Notes under the pieces: generated by a model
What the model was told of the DNA's origin: nothing
The model's input: the letters and a program-made list of their open reading frames with translations, nothing else
The model's database searches: none
In this document: positions 34,410 to 43,522 of the stretch, in pieces
How positions within the stretch are numbered: position 1 is the first letter of the stretch
Layout of the letters: each line of letters opens with the position of its first letter
Source of the DNA: Paenibacillus sp. H1-7
GTDB lineage: Bacteria; Bacillota; Bacilli; Paenibacillales; NBRC-103111
Length of the DNA: 64,000 nucleotides
Direction: 5' to 3'
Assembly: GCF_022354825.1 (NCBI RefSeq)
Contig: NZ_CP031168.1
Span: 7,306,501-7,370,500 of the forward strand
Translations under genes and position numbers: made by a program

Positions 34410-36040
34410 AACCGACTCCCTCCCCATCCTGCTTGGTATTCGGGGCCGAGCGTTACAGGCAGCCGGCCTTTGGCCGGAATAACCCCGGTCAAGCATCTAG
34501 CGATGCTTTGCAATGCCAGCGGCCGCGATTCATAGGCGGCGAGATACGTTGATATATCCGGGAATTGTTTTATATCGTAAGGATTACGAAGAGCTACAAC
34601 AATCAGCCGTTTCCCCGTCCTCTGCAGCTCCTTGACCAGCTGTACTTGACCGGGATGGAACGATGCATTGTAGGTGCCGACGACGATTTGCTCGAAGCGT
34701 TCCGCCAGCTCGTGCAAGACTTCAAGCTCTTCGCCTGCTTTCGAGGCGGGAATCATCCGTTCTTCGGTCCGAATTCCGGCGGCCGATAACGCTCTGCCCA
34801 AGGTCAGCGGCATATGAAGCGTTTCGTCGACAACGGACGAAACCGCCGCCTCCATCTGGATCACCAGCGTATCCGCATGCTGCAAGGGCAAATAGCCGTT
34901 GTCGTCCTTCACTAGAGTCATGCTGGCCTCACTTATCACTCTTGCCTTCTCCCTGTGCTCCCAGCTCCCTACCTGCTCGATCGCCATAGAGGCAGTCGCC
35001 TCTGCGAGCCGTTTTCTCTTTAGTGCCAGCAGCCGTTCTACAGAGCGGTCGATCCGCTCCTCGCTGATTATTCCGGACTCCACCGCCGCAACAATCGCTT
35101 CGATAGCGCCTATCTGCAGCTCGTAGCGATGGCTGATCAAGATGCTGTCGGCCCCCGCCTCCACGGCCATGACGGCCGCCTGCACCGTTCCGAAATGGTC
35201 CGAAATCGCCTGCATTTCCATGCAATCCGTGACGATGACGCCGCCAAACCCCAGCTCCTCCCTCAGCAAGCCGGTTAATACGGCAGGCGACAGCGTGGCC
35301 GGAAGCTTACTCGATTCGAAGGCCGGAAAAACGATGTGCGAGGACATAATCGCCTCCACGCCGGCATCTATCGCCTCATGGAACGGCAGCAGCTCCACCT
35401 GATCAATCCGTTCCCGCGGGTGGCTGATCGTCGGCAGATCGAGATGCGAGTCGACATTCGTGTCCCCGTGCCCCGGGAAATGCTTGGCGACAGCCACAAC
35501 ACCGGCATCCCGATAACCTCGTATTGCCTCAGCTCCAAAGTCAGCCACTGACTGCGGAGACTCGCCGAACGAGCGAACACCGATAACCGGATTGTCCGGA
35601 TTGACGTTCACGTCCAAATCCGGCGCAAAATTCATATTAATCCCAAGCGTCCTTAGCTCTTGGCCGCATAGATTCGCCGCATCGTATGCCGCACCCGGAT
35701 CGCCGCCCGCCGATATCGCCATTTGACCCGGCATCAAGGCGACTCCTTCGGTAATCCGCGCTACCATGCCGCCTTCCTGATCGATAGAGATCCACAGCGG
35801 GATGTGGCCGGAGTTTAAGGCAGCCTGTTGAAGCTTATCCGTCAAAGCTGCGACCTGGTTCACGTCTTGAACGTTGCGGGCGAACAATATGACCCCGCCC
35901 AAGTGATGCTTTTCGATCAGCTCTATTATTTCCTTGCTTGGCTCCAAGCCGTCGAAGCCGGCCTGAATCATTTGTCCGACCTTTTGCCTCAAGTCCATTG
36001 CAGCCAATGCCGTACTGGTAATATGAGCCTTTTCCACCAC
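34406..36040 (-). CDS. nagZ: Beta-N-acetylglucosaminidase (GH3, NagZ)
   Basis: A 544-residue GH3 enzyme. The acid/base loop KHFPGHGDTNVDSH and the nucleophile in VIVTDCMEM are intact; a C-terminal alpha/beta domain follows from about residue 370. It releases GlcNAc from the non-reducing end of muropeptides or GlcNAc-MurNAc. Bacillus subtilis NagZ is secreted, but the start supported here, a GTG at 36040 overlapping the namZ stop with GGAG 10 bases before it, gives no signal peptide, so a cytoplasmic place is likely. The extra 23 upstream residues of the open frame do not form a signal sequence either. Confidence 0.92.
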   Translation of the reverse strand: MVEKAHITSTALAAMDLRQKVGQMIQAGFDGLEPSKEIIELIEKHHLGGVILFARNVQDVNQVAALTDKLQQAALNSGHIPLWISIDQEGGMVARITEGVALMPGQMAISAGGDPGAAYDAANLCGQELRTLGINMNFAPDLDVNVNPDNPVIGVRSFGESPQSVADFGAEAIRGYRDAGVVAVAKHFPGHGDTNVDSHLDLPTISHPRERIDQVELLPFHEAIDAGVEAIMSSHIVFPAFESSKLPATLSPAVLTGLLREELGFGGVIVTDCMEMQAISDHFGTVQAAVMAVEAGADSILISHRYELQIGAIEAIVAAVESGIISEERIDRSVERLLALKRKRLAEATASMAIEQVGSWEHREKARVISEASMTLVKDDNGYLPLQHADTLVIQMEAAVSSVVDETLHMPLTLGRALSAAGIRTEERMIPASKAGEELEVLHELAERFEQIVVGTYNASFHPGQVQLVKELQRTGKRLIVVALRNPYDIKQFPDISTYLAAYESRPLALQSIARCLTGVIPAKGRLPVTLGPEYQAGWGGSRL

Positions 36041-37224
36041 TATGCATCCACTCCATATAAAAGATAGGGCTGCCGGGTTCGCTCCCATTCGCCAGCTTGA
36101 CTGTCCCATGCAGAGATGATGCCCTTAAGCCCCTCCGGCTTATGGATAGCGGTCCGAACCGCGTCGCTTCCCGACAAATAATCGATGAAAGGTTTGCGCC
36201 CTTCCTTGAACGGAGCGATCCATTCAAACTCCGTCGGGTGCATGTCGATCACCGTATGCAAAAGATACAGCGCGCTCATTACGGACCGGTACGAGCCCGG
36301 AGAAGTCACGAATGCCTGAACCCCGCCACACAGCTGCCCTTGATGCTTGGAGAACATCGGCGTAAATGTTACCGGATGGTAATGCACGCCGGGAAGCTGC
36401 AGACGGCTCATACGCTCGCACAGACGGCGGCCGTCGATCCATGGCGCTCCGATCAATTCGAAAGGACGCGTCGTTCCTCTGCCTTCCGAAACGTTCGTTC
36501 CCTCGAACAAGCAATGCCCGGCATACACTCTTACCGTATCCATCGTCGGCATATTAGGCGAGGGCATCAGCCACGGCAAGCCCGTTGCAGGATATTCCAT
36601 CCCGCGCCGCCAGTTCAGCATCGGGATGACCTGCAGCTCACAAGGCTTCTCGAGCCGCGAATTGAAATAACGGGCGAACTCGCCGATGGTCAAGCCCGTG
36701 CGAAACGGAACGGGCCCGGCGCCTACCATCGACTCGAACCCCGGCTGAAGCAGCCCGCCCTCACAGACGATGCCGCCGAGCGGATTCGGGCGATCCAGCA
36801 CAACGAGACGCTTGTCATACTGCGCACATGCCTCCATCATATAAGCAAGCGTGGTCACATACGTATAAAAACGCACGCCCAAATCTTGAATGTCAAAAAT
36901 GACGGCGTCGACCGTGCTCATCATTTCTTCGGTCGGCTTTTTGTTCGTTCCGTACAGGCTGAACACGGGGATGCCGAGCAGCGGATCCGTCTCATCCTCG
37001 AACAGCACCCCGGCCTGCTTCTCTCCGCGGATTCCATGCTCGCAAGCGAACAACGCTGTCAACACGGCAGAAGACGCGCTTCCGCATACATCGATGAGCG
37101 ATTCGAACCGGCTCGTTATTCCGGTAGGATTGGTCAGCAATCCGATCCTTAGCCCGCCGATGACCTCCTTTTCCAGCGACAGAAGCCGGTCTGCCCCTGT
37201 CACTACCTCGCAAGTGTACGTCAT
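36040..37224 (-). CDS. namZ: Exo-beta-N-acetylmuramidase (NamZ, DUF1343)
   Basis: A 394-residue protein of the DUF1343 family, now known as NamZ (formerly YbbC), which removes MurNAc from the non-reducing end of peptidoglycan chains. Family motifs are LLTNPTGI near the N-terminus, CEHGIRG, DIQDLGVRFYTY and LDRPNPLGG. No signal peptide is present, unlike the exported Bacillus subtilis protein. It overlaps nagZ by one base and follows the YesL-like gene by 6 bases. With NagZ it would break imported MurNAc-GlcNAc chains into single sugars. Confidence 0.92.
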   Translation of the reverse strand: MTYTCEVVTGADRLLSLEKEVIGGLRIGLLTNPTGITSRFESLIDVCGSASSAVLTALFACEHGIRGEKQAGVLFEDETDPLLGIPVFSLYGTNKKPTEEMMSTVDAVIFDIQDLGVRFYTYVTTLAYMMEACAQYDKRLVVLDRPNPLGGIVCEGGLLQPGFESMVGAGPVPFRTGLTIGEFARYFNSRLEKPCELQVIPMLNWRRGMEYPATGLPWLMPSPNMPTMDTVRVYAGHCLFEGTNVSEGRGTTRPFELIGAPWIDGRRLCERMSRLQLPGVHYHPVTFTPMFSKHQGQLCGGVQAFVTSPGSYRSVMSALYLLHTVIDMHPTEFEWIAPFKEGRKPFIDYLSGSDAVRTAIHKPEGLKGIISAWDSQAGEWERTRQPYLLYGVDA

Positions 37225-37230
37225 ACAGCA

Positions 37231-37941
37231 CTATCCCTCCCTGGGAAACAGCTTCGAGGCGTCGGCAGACAGCCTGCCGTTCTCGCTCCCGACGGCTTCG
37301 GCTTCCTTGCCTGGCAGCACGTTAGCCGTAATTTGATTCAGGAACATGCCGAGCATGCCCAAGTACAGGCAGCCGAAGCCGATTACGGTAAGCCCCAGCA
37401 GCAGCGCCATGCTGACCGCCTGAATGAAGGCGCCGATCGTATACATGGGGTGGGCGACGAATAGCTTCATGCTCCTGCCCATAGCGGTAAATATGCCCGC
37501 CTTCTCCTGTACAACCAGTGGAAGCACATACAGCTGCGATACGAAAAACATCGCGACAAAATACGTCTGAAACACAGCCAGGGTCAAATACAGCGTGCCG
37601 TTTTTGCTGCCGTAATACCACCAGGACGATACGAGGATCAGCACGAATAAAGCGCAGACGAGCCCGAACAGCAGGGAAGGAAGATAATATTTCCCGGCTC
37701 CGGCCAGCATCGCACGAATTCCCGCCCGCTCCCCCTGCAGCTTGCGGTGACAGGCGTAAATGACGCCGGTGCATAAAGGAACATACAGAACAATAAGCGC
37801 GATGAAGGCGAAAGCGACAGGGAGCAGCAGCACAACCGGAACAAGCACGGCCGAGCTGATCATGCTGAGAAGAAAGACGAATATGATTTCGCGATATACC
37901 TGCACCCCGGTTCGGGCTACCATTTCGCTAAGCTTACGCAT
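37231..37941 (-). CDS. YesL/DUF624-like membrane protein
   Basis: A 236-residue protein with five to six hydrophobic helices, in the style of YesL-type DUF624 proteins that accompany sugar ABC transporters in Bacillus and Paenibacillus. It has no known activity. AAGGAG lies 8 bases before the ATG at 37941; a GTG at 37950 is too close to the ribosome site. Its position between the transporter ATPase and namZ suggests an accessory role in uptake of wall sugars. Confidence 0.75.
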   Translation of the reverse strand: MRKLSEMVARTGVQVYREIIFVFLLSMISSAVLVPVVLLLPVAFAFIALIVLYVPLCTGVIYACHRKLQGERAGIRAMLAGAGKYYLPSLLFGLVCALFVLILVSSWWYYGSKNGTLYLTLAVFQTYFVAMFFVSQLYVLPLVVQEKAGIFTAMGRSMKLFVAHPMYTIGAFIQAVSMALLLGLTVIGFGCLYLGMLGMFLNQITANVLPGKEAEAVGSENGRLSADASKLFPREG

Positions 37942-37963
37942 ACCGGACACTCCTTTCTAGCGC

Positions 37964-39082
37964 TTAAGGCAATTTGCCGATGATAATTCTCGCTTCCGTC
38001 TCCGGATCGAAAAAATGCAGCTTGTTGCGATCGAACGCGAACAGCTTCATTTGTCCTACGGCGGCGTCCGTTTCCGGATGTACCCGGGCCGTGACCATAC
38101 GCTGGCCGACTTTGAAATAAAGCAAGTTTTCCGCGCCCAAATTTTCCACAACCTGTACGACGGCGCGGATTTTATGCTCGCTTGCCGATGGCGGGGCGAA
38201 CTCTTCGCCGTAAACATGCTCGGGACGTATACCCATAACGATGCTTTTCCCTTCATAGGCTTTCAAGCCTTTTGCCAGCTCGTCACTCAGAGCGAACGAA
38301 GTTCCCTCTACATGCGCTTTGCCGTTATCGATCCGCGCATCTATGAAATTCATCGCGGGCGAACCGATAAACCCTGCGACGAACATATTGTTCGGTTCAT
38401 TATACAGCACCGTAGGCGATGCGACTTGCTGAATCAAGCCCTGATTCATGACGACAATCCGCTCGCCGAGCGTCATCGCCTCGACCTGATCGTGCGTCAC
38501 GTACACAATCGTCGCTCCCAGCCTTTTGTGAAGCTCCGCCAGCTCCACCCGCATTTGAATACGCAGCTTCGCGTCCAGATTGGACAGCGGCTCGTCGAAC
38601 AGGAATACCTGCGGATCACGCACGATCGCCCGTCCGACCGCGACCCTCTGCCGCTGGCCGCCGCTTAATTCCTTCGGCTTGCGATCGAGCAGCGCATCCA
38701 GACCGAGAATCGTTGACGCCTCATTCACTTTGCGTTCGATCTCGTCCTTGGGACGCTTCAAATTCCGCAGCCCGAACGATAAATTTTCCTTGATCGTCAT
38801 ATGCGGGTACAGGGCGTAATCCTGAAACACCATGGCAATATCCCGGTCTTTGGGATGCATTTGGTTGACGACCCGGTCTCCGATGTAAATATCTCCGCTC
38901 GTCTGCTTTTCCAATCCTGCAATCATGCGAAGCGAGGTCGTTTTTCCGCAGCCGGAAGGGCCGACGAAGACGACGAATTCTTTATCTTCAATGACGAAAT
39001 TCGAATCGGCTACCGCTGTGAAGCTTCCTCTTTTTTCATCTACATATTCTTTGCGGACGTTTTTGAACACCACTTGTGCCAT
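37964..39082 (-). CDS. Sugar ABC transporter ATPase (MsmK/UgpC type)
   Basis: A 372-residue ATPase: Walker A GPSGCGKTT, signature LSGGQRQRV, Walker B FLFDEPLSNLD, then an OB-fold (TOBE) C-terminal domain from about residue 240. This form drives oligosaccharide importers and can serve several of them. Here it is encoded in the same operon as its permeases, so it probably belongs to the wall-sugar importer. GGGGGAGG precedes the ATG closely. Confidence 0.92.
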   Translation of the reverse strand: MAQVVFKNVRKEYVDEKRGSFTAVADSNFVIEDKEFVVFVGPSGCGKTTSLRMIAGLEKQTSGDIYIGDRVVNQMHPKDRDIAMVFQDYALYPHMTIKENLSFGLRNLKRPKDEIERKVNEASTILGLDALLDRKPKELSGGQRQRVAVGRAIVRDPQVFLFDEPLSNLDAKLRIQMRVELAELHKRLGATIVYVTHDQVEAMTLGERIVVMNQGLIQQVASPTVLYNEPNNMFVAGFIGSPAMNFIDARIDNGKAHVEGTSFALSDELAKGLKAYEGKSIVMGIRPEHVYGEEFAPPSASEHKIRAVVQVVENLGAENLLYFKVGQRMVTARVHPETDAAVGQMKLFAFDRNKLHFFDPETEARIIIGKLP

Positions 39083-39094
39083 CGTTTCCTCCCC

Positions 39095-39928
39095 CTAGCC
39101 TTTCACAGCTCCGATAGTAATGCCTTGCAAGAAATATTTTTGCAGCGAGAAAAACAAGATGATCATCGGCAGCGCCCCGATGGTAGCTCCCGCCATGATT
39201 GCGCCGTAATCCGTCGATTCCGCAAATTTGAAGCTGGCCAAACCTACCTGAATCGTCCTCATATCGTTGCTTCGGGTAACCAGGAAAGGCCAGAAAAAGT
39301 CGTTCCAGTTGGCGACAAACGTGAAAATCGCAAGAACCGCAAGCCCGGGCTTAGCCATAGGCAGGATCACCTTCGAGAAAATACCGAATTCGCTGCAGGC
39401 ATCGATTCGGGCAGCATGAATGAGCGACGTAGGCAAGGTGGACATATACTGCTTCATCAGAAAAATATTCCCTACGCTGACGAGCGTCGGCACAATCATC
39501 GCCGTATACGTATCCGCCAGATCGAAGACGTTAATGACAAGAACATAAAGCGGAATCAAGGTCACCTGCGCCGGAATCATCATCGTGCCGAGCAGTACCC
39601 AGAAGATCGCATTGCTGCCCGGAAACTTCAGCTTGGCGAAGGCATATCCCGCAAGAGATGCGAACAGCAGGTTCGATACCGTCAGCACCGAGGAGACGAA
39701 CAACGAGTTCAACAGCCATTTGATCGCCATCGTCTTGGAAAAGAACCGCTCGTAAGGAGCGATCGACCATATGTCCGGGATCATCTGGGGCTTGAACGAG
39801 GCGGAAGCCATGGAATCCTGAAATGAACCGATAACCATCCAGTACAGAGGGACGATCGTAATGAACGCCCAGAACGAGAGCACGCAGACGGTAATGCTTA
39901 TGAAAATCACTTTGGCTTTGGTACTCAA
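39095..39928 (-). CDS. Sugar ABC transporter permease (MalG type)
   Basis: A 277-residue permease with six predicted helices and the EAA loop (HAARIDACSEFGIFSKVILP). It pairs with the upstream MalF-type permease. The start is a TTG with GGGGG 7 bases upstream. It lies 11 bases from its partner. The substrate is inferred from the operon to be a MurNAc-containing sugar or muropeptide. Confidence 0.9.
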   Translation of the reverse strand: MSTKAKVIFISITVCVLSFWAFITIVPLYWMVIGSFQDSMASASFKPQMIPDIWSIAPYERFFSKTMAIKWLLNSLFVSSVLTVSNLLFASLAGYAFAKLKFPGSNAIFWVLLGTMMIPAQVTLIPLYVLVINVFDLADTYTAMIVPTLVSVGNIFLMKQYMSTLPTSLIHAARIDACSEFGIFSKVILPMAKPGLAVLAIFTFVANWNDFFWPFLVTRSNDMRTIQVGLASFKFAESTDYGAIMAGATIGALPMIILFFSLQKYFLQGITIGAVKG

Positions 39929-39939
39929 TGCGTCACCCC

Positions 39940-40875
39940 CTAGTACTCAATGTCCGATGAGAAATATTTGAACTGCACGATGGATATGAGAATGATGATG
40001 GCAGCGAGCACGAACGATTGAGCCGACGCCAATCCGAAATCGTAGAACACAAACGCGGTTTGGTAAATCAAATACGCAATCGTCGTCGTGGCAAAGTTCG
40101 GACCGCCCTGCGTCATCAAATAGACGCTAATGAACACCTGGAACGATGTAATGACCCCTGTCACGAGCAAATAAAGCGTCGTCGGCTTCAAGAGAGGCCA
40201 AGTAATCTTGGTAAACTTCGCCCAGCCGCTGGCATGGTCGATATCCGCCGCTTCATACAGCGATTTCGGAATGCCTCCCATAGCTGCCAAATATAAAATG
40301 ATCCCGCCCCCGTGGGAGCCGAGGTAAGTCATCAGCATGAGCGAAAACAGGGCGCTGTTCGACTTTCCCAGCCAAATGACCGGATCGAGTCCGAACCAGC
40401 TTAATACGGTATTCATAAGCCCCGTAGGGGTCGGATCGAAGATGGCCAGCCAGACGAGCGAGATCGTAACGCCGGAAGCGACTCCCGGCAAATAGAGCGC
40501 CGCTTTGAAGAACGTCTGCCACGACTGCTTCATCTGAAAAATAAAGAAGGCCAGCCCGAAGGTAATGATAATATTAACCGGAACGGTGCCTACCGTGAAA
40601 ATAACGGTGTTTTTCAGCGACTTCCAAAACACCTCGTCCATGAACATATACCGGTAATTGTCCAGTCCCACCCATGTCGTCTTCATGACCGTGTGCTTTT
40701 GGAAGCTCATCATAAACGCCGAAATGACCGGGTAGAGCGTAAAGATGAGAAACAGCAGCACCGGGACAAGAATGAACAAATAAGCCCAGCCGTATTCCCT
40801 TATAAACTGCCTGACGGGAGAAGCCGTTCGTTGGTCCTTGACGGAGCGATTCGGTACCGGATGTGAATTGTGCAT
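39940..40875 (-). CDS. Sugar ABC transporter permease (MalF type)
   Basis: A 311-residue permease with six helices and the EAA loop (YEAADIDHASGWAKFTKITWP). AAGGAG lies 7 bases before the ATG at 40875; the ATG at 40881 is too close to it. It follows a hairpin terminator or attenuator that lies after the binding-protein gene, which would lower permease expression relative to the binding protein. Confidence 0.9.
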   Translation of the reverse strand: MHNSHPVPNRSVKDQRTASPVRQFIREYGWAYLFILVPVLLFLIFTLYPVISAFMMSFQKHTVMKTTWVGLDNYRYMFMDEVFWKSLKNTVIFTVGTVPVNIIITFGLAFFIFQMKQSWQTFFKAALYLPGVASGVTISLVWLAIFDPTPTGLMNTVLSWFGLDPVIWLGKSNSALFSLMLMTYLGSHGGGIILYLAAMGGIPKSLYEAADIDHASGWAKFTKITWPLLKPTTLYLLVTGVITSFQVFISVYLMTQGGPNFATTTIAYLIYQTAFVFYDFGLASAQSFVLAAIIILISIVQFKYFSSDIEY

Positions 40876-40924
40876 CGCCATTCTCCTTATTCCTTATTTC
40901 TTGTAAGCCACCCCTTGCACAGGG

Positions 40925-40957
40925 AAAAAAGGAGCCCCATATGAGCTCATATAGGGC
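40925..40957 (-). terminator. Intra-operon attenuating terminator
   Basis: On the minus strand GGCCC-ATATGAGCTCATAT-GGGGC forms a nearly perfect 10-12 bp stem followed by TCCTTTTTT. It sits in the 93-base gap between the binding-protein and permease genes and probably sets their ratio. Confidence 0.75.
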
Positions 40958-40968
40958 CGCCGGATTTC

Positions 40969-42345
40969 TTACTGACCAAAAATTTGTTTCCCTTTCGCCT
41001 TGAATTCCTCGGCAATCTGCTCAGGCTTCTTCTCGCCTGCGAACAATGCCTGGAACGCCGGCTTCTGCACCTGCTCTTGGAACTGCTTCAGCTTCGTCGA
41101 TTTGTCGACATCCAGCTCGCTCTCGATGGAAGTAACCGTGCTCTTGGTAAAGTTTTGCGCTGCTGCCCAGTTGTGAGGCGTCGCCTTGCTTTTGCCCTCG
41201 AACAGTTTGGCTTGGGATTTGCGGACGAACGGCAGATTCAGCTCGTTAGAGGAATTGCCGGCCTTCGCTCCGCTAAGTGCCTCCATGACGAGGAAGGCGT
41301 TTTTGGCGTGCTGCTCGCCTTTATCGTTCTTCTGTTTAAACATCACGTAGCCTTCGCCCATGACGTACGTTTTGCCCGGAGCGCTCTCATGGTGAGGAAC
41401 CGGCAGGTAAATGTAGTCGATCTTCTCGCCCTTCACTTTGCCTGCGTCGATATCCTTGTTGCGGTTCGCAATGATCGTATCGTAATAAGGCAGCGCCTTG
41501 CTGATGACAGCCGCTTTGCCGTCATACAGCATTTGCGTTCTTTGTTGCGGAGACAATGCGCCGGTTTCCTTCGGCATGATGCCTTCCTTCATCAGCGTAT
41601 CGATGAATTTCAAGGAATCGAGGATTTTATTGTCGTTCCAAATAAAGTTGCCTTTGGCATCAACAACTTCGACCAGTCCGGCATTTTTCGTAATCATTTG
41701 GCTGAAGTCGAGACTCGTGCCGTCGGTAGCAAGCCCATATTGCATCGATCCGTCAGGGAGCTTCTTCGTCAGCTTTTTGCCGATTTCAATAAACTCCGAC
41801 CAGGTCCAGCCCTTCTCCTGAATCTTCTTCCAATCGACTCCTGCTTCCTCCAGAATTCGCTTGTTGCCGCCCCAAGCCCATTGTCCCTGCGTCAAAGGCA
41901 GACCGTATTGCTTGCCTTGAATTTTACCGAGTTCGAGAGTGCCGGGCAGGTAGTCGTCCTTAATTTCCTGAGTCAAATACTTGTCGAGCTGGATAGCCAA
42001 GCCCGTATTCACGTAATGGCCGGATACGGCATGATAATACAGATCCGGCGGATCTCCGGCGTTCAGCGCCACGTCGAACTTCTTCGGTCCTTCCGCCCAG
42101 GAGAGCATTTCCGTTTCCACCTTGATGTGCGGATACTGTTTATTGAAATCGGCAACCAATTCCTTCAAGTCTTTCTCATAATCCAAATGAACGGGATAAG
42201 TCCATACCTTAACTACGTCAGGCTTGTTGTCGTCCTTGGCCGGCGGAGCCGCCGTATCGCCCTTCGGCTGTTCCGTCTTTGAGCAAGCGGATACGACTAC
42301 AAGACTCCCGGCGAGCGTTAGTGCCAATAATTTACTAACCTTCAT
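40969..42345 (-). CDS. Sugar ABC transporter substrate-binding lipoprotein
   Basis: A 458-residue MalE-type binding protein with a lipoprotein signal (lipobox VSAC). Typical elements are VKVWTYPVHLDYEKDLKELVADFNK at the start and multiple aromatic residues in the cleft. Predicted ligand from context: a MurNAc-containing oligosaccharide. GGGGG lies upstream of the ATG. It is 24 bases downstream of murR, so it belongs to the same transcript. Confidence 0.9.
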   Translation of the reverse strand: MKVSKLLALTLAGSLVVVSACSKTEQPKGDTAAPPAKDDNKPDVVKVWTYPVHLDYEKDLKELVADFNKQYPHIKVETEMLSWAEGPKKFDVALNAGDPPDLYYHAVSGHYVNTGLAIQLDKYLTQEIKDDYLPGTLELGKIQGKQYGLPLTQGQWAWGGNKRILEEAGVDWKKIQEKGWTWSEFIEIGKKLTKKLPDGSMQYGLATDGTSLDFSQMITKNAGLVEVVDAKGNFIWNDNKILDSLKFIDTLMKEGIMPKETGALSPQQRTQMLYDGKAAVISKALPYYDTIIANRNKDIDAGKVKGEKIDYIYLPVPHHESAPGKTYVMGEGYVMFKQKNDKGEQHAKNAFLVMEALSGAKAGNSSNELNLPFVRKSQAKLFEGKSKATPHNWAAAQNFTKSTVTSIESELDVDKSTKLKQFQEQVQKPAFQALFAGEKKPEQIAEEFKAKGKQIFGQ

Positions 42346-42369
42346 ACGTCCATCCCCCAGTACATGGTT

Positions 42370-43239
42370 TTATTTATGATATTTCGTAAAACCGTTCTCC
42401 AGCTCGCGTATCGCCTGACGACTTCTATCCAGGAACATGACGGACTTCTCGTAATTGTCGCTGGCTACGGCGAGATACAAAATGTCGATGACATTCAGCT
42501 GAGTCATTCTTGATGCCATAGCTCCGCTGCGGATTTCGTTCTCCGTGGACGAAATGCATAGCGGAATATCCGTGAACGCTCCGAGCGTCGTGGCGCCGTA
42601 TTTGGAAATGCTAATGGTCGTCGCTCCATTCTGCTTCGCGGCTCGGAGTGAAGCAATGACCTCCCGCGTCTCTCCCGAGTAGCTGATGCCTACGGCGACA
42701 TCGTCCTCTGTCAGCGTTACCGCCGAGGTCAACTGCACGTGCGGATCGGCAAAGCAGAAGCACATCTTGTTGATGCGCAAAAACTTTTGCTGCGCGTCCT
42801 GGCCTATCAGATTGGAAGCTCCTATTCCGTAAAAATAAATGCGTTTGGCTCGACGGAGCGCTTCAACAGCGCGGCTTACCTGATTCAGATCCAAAATTTT
42901 GACCGTATCGCGTATCGATTGGATGTTGTTGTTAGATACGTTGTGCACAATAGTTTCGATGGAATCGTTCGAACGAATTTCTTGATAGCCGTGACTTTCC
43001 GCGGCGGCCTCCCGCAGATCTCCCGCAACCTTAAGCTTCAAATCCTGATAGCCTTTGACACCCATCGATTTGCATAGTCTGACGATGGCCGCCTGGGAGG
43101 CGCCGCTGAATTCGGCAAGCTGTGCGACCGACAGCTCGATCATGCTGCCCGGGTGCTCCAAAATATATTCCGCTACCTTCTTCTCTGAAGGGGTCAGATG
43201 CTCTATGATTTCCCGTAACCGGACAAGCCCCCCATTCAA
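42370..43239 (-). CDS. murR: MurR/RpiR-family regulator of wall-sugar salvage
   Basis: A 289-residue regulator: an N-terminal RpiR HTH (about residues 10-75, with LAEFSGASQAAIVRLCKSMGVKG) and a C-terminal SIS domain (IYFYGIGASNLIGQD, GISYSGETREV) that binds phosphosugars. E. coli MurR senses MurNAc-6-phosphate, and the same ligand fits here because anmK and murQ are its neighbours. The start is a TTG with AGAGGG 8 bases upstream. It heads the nine-gene operon and faces murQ divergently. Confidence 0.9.
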   Translation of the reverse strand: MNGGLVRLREIIEHLTPSEKKVAEYILEHPGSMIELSVAQLAEFSGASQAAIVRLCKSMGVKGYQDLKLKVAGDLREAAAESHGYQEIRSNDSIETIVHNVSNNNIQSIRDTVKILDLNQVSRAVEALRRAKRIYFYGIGASNLIGQDAQQKFLRINKMCFCFADPHVQLTSAVTLTEDDVAVGISYSGETREVIASLRAAKQNGATTISISKYGATTLGAFTDIPLCISSTENEIRSGAMASRMTQLNVIDILYLAVASDNYEKSVMFLDRSRQAIRELENGFTKYHK

Positions 43240-43328
43240 AACTCACACCCTCTTTCATGTTATATTAAATTACATAATACGTATTGTTTTTGTAGGTCTC
43301 TGTTATTGATTACGTTTTCAATGAGTCG

Positions 43329-43357
43329 ATTATACAATACATAAAATTTTATATCAA
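43329..43357 (-). promoter_or_regulatory. Promoter of the murR operon with central palindrome
   Basis: On the minus strand TTGATA (43357-43352), 17 bases, TATAAT (43334-43329). The perfect palindrome ATAAAATTTTAT (43341-43352) fills part of the spacer and touches the -35. A second palindrome, AATACGTATT (43276-43285), lies in the leader. Confidence 0.7.
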
Positions 43358-43360
43358 TAC

Positions 43361-43413
43361 AATTTTATTTTCATGAAATTTTATTTTACAAACCTAAATT
43401 CTTACTTTATACT
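43361..43413 (+). promoter_or_regulatory. Promoter of murQ with direct repeats
   Basis: TTTACA (43385-43390), 17 bases, TATACT (43408-43413). The 11-base sequence AATTTTATTTT occurs twice, at 43361-43371 and 43377-43387, the second overlapping the -35. These may be regulator sites. The whole gap 43240-43522 is AT-rich and holds the divergent murR promoter as well. Confidence 0.65.
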
Positions 43414-43522
43414 CTAAATCAAAACTATGCGGGCTCTTTGTCCCCGGTCGAGAGAAGCGGCTGCTGTTTACAGTCGACAGTCCTTTCATTGGACCCTAAC
43501 CTATTTATAAAGGAGCAAACTT

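Noticed and set aside
40984..42282. A 432-codon open frame antisense to the sugar-binding protein gene
   Set aside because: It is a mirror of codon bias in the real gene; composition is Leu/Arg-rich without domains or a start signal.
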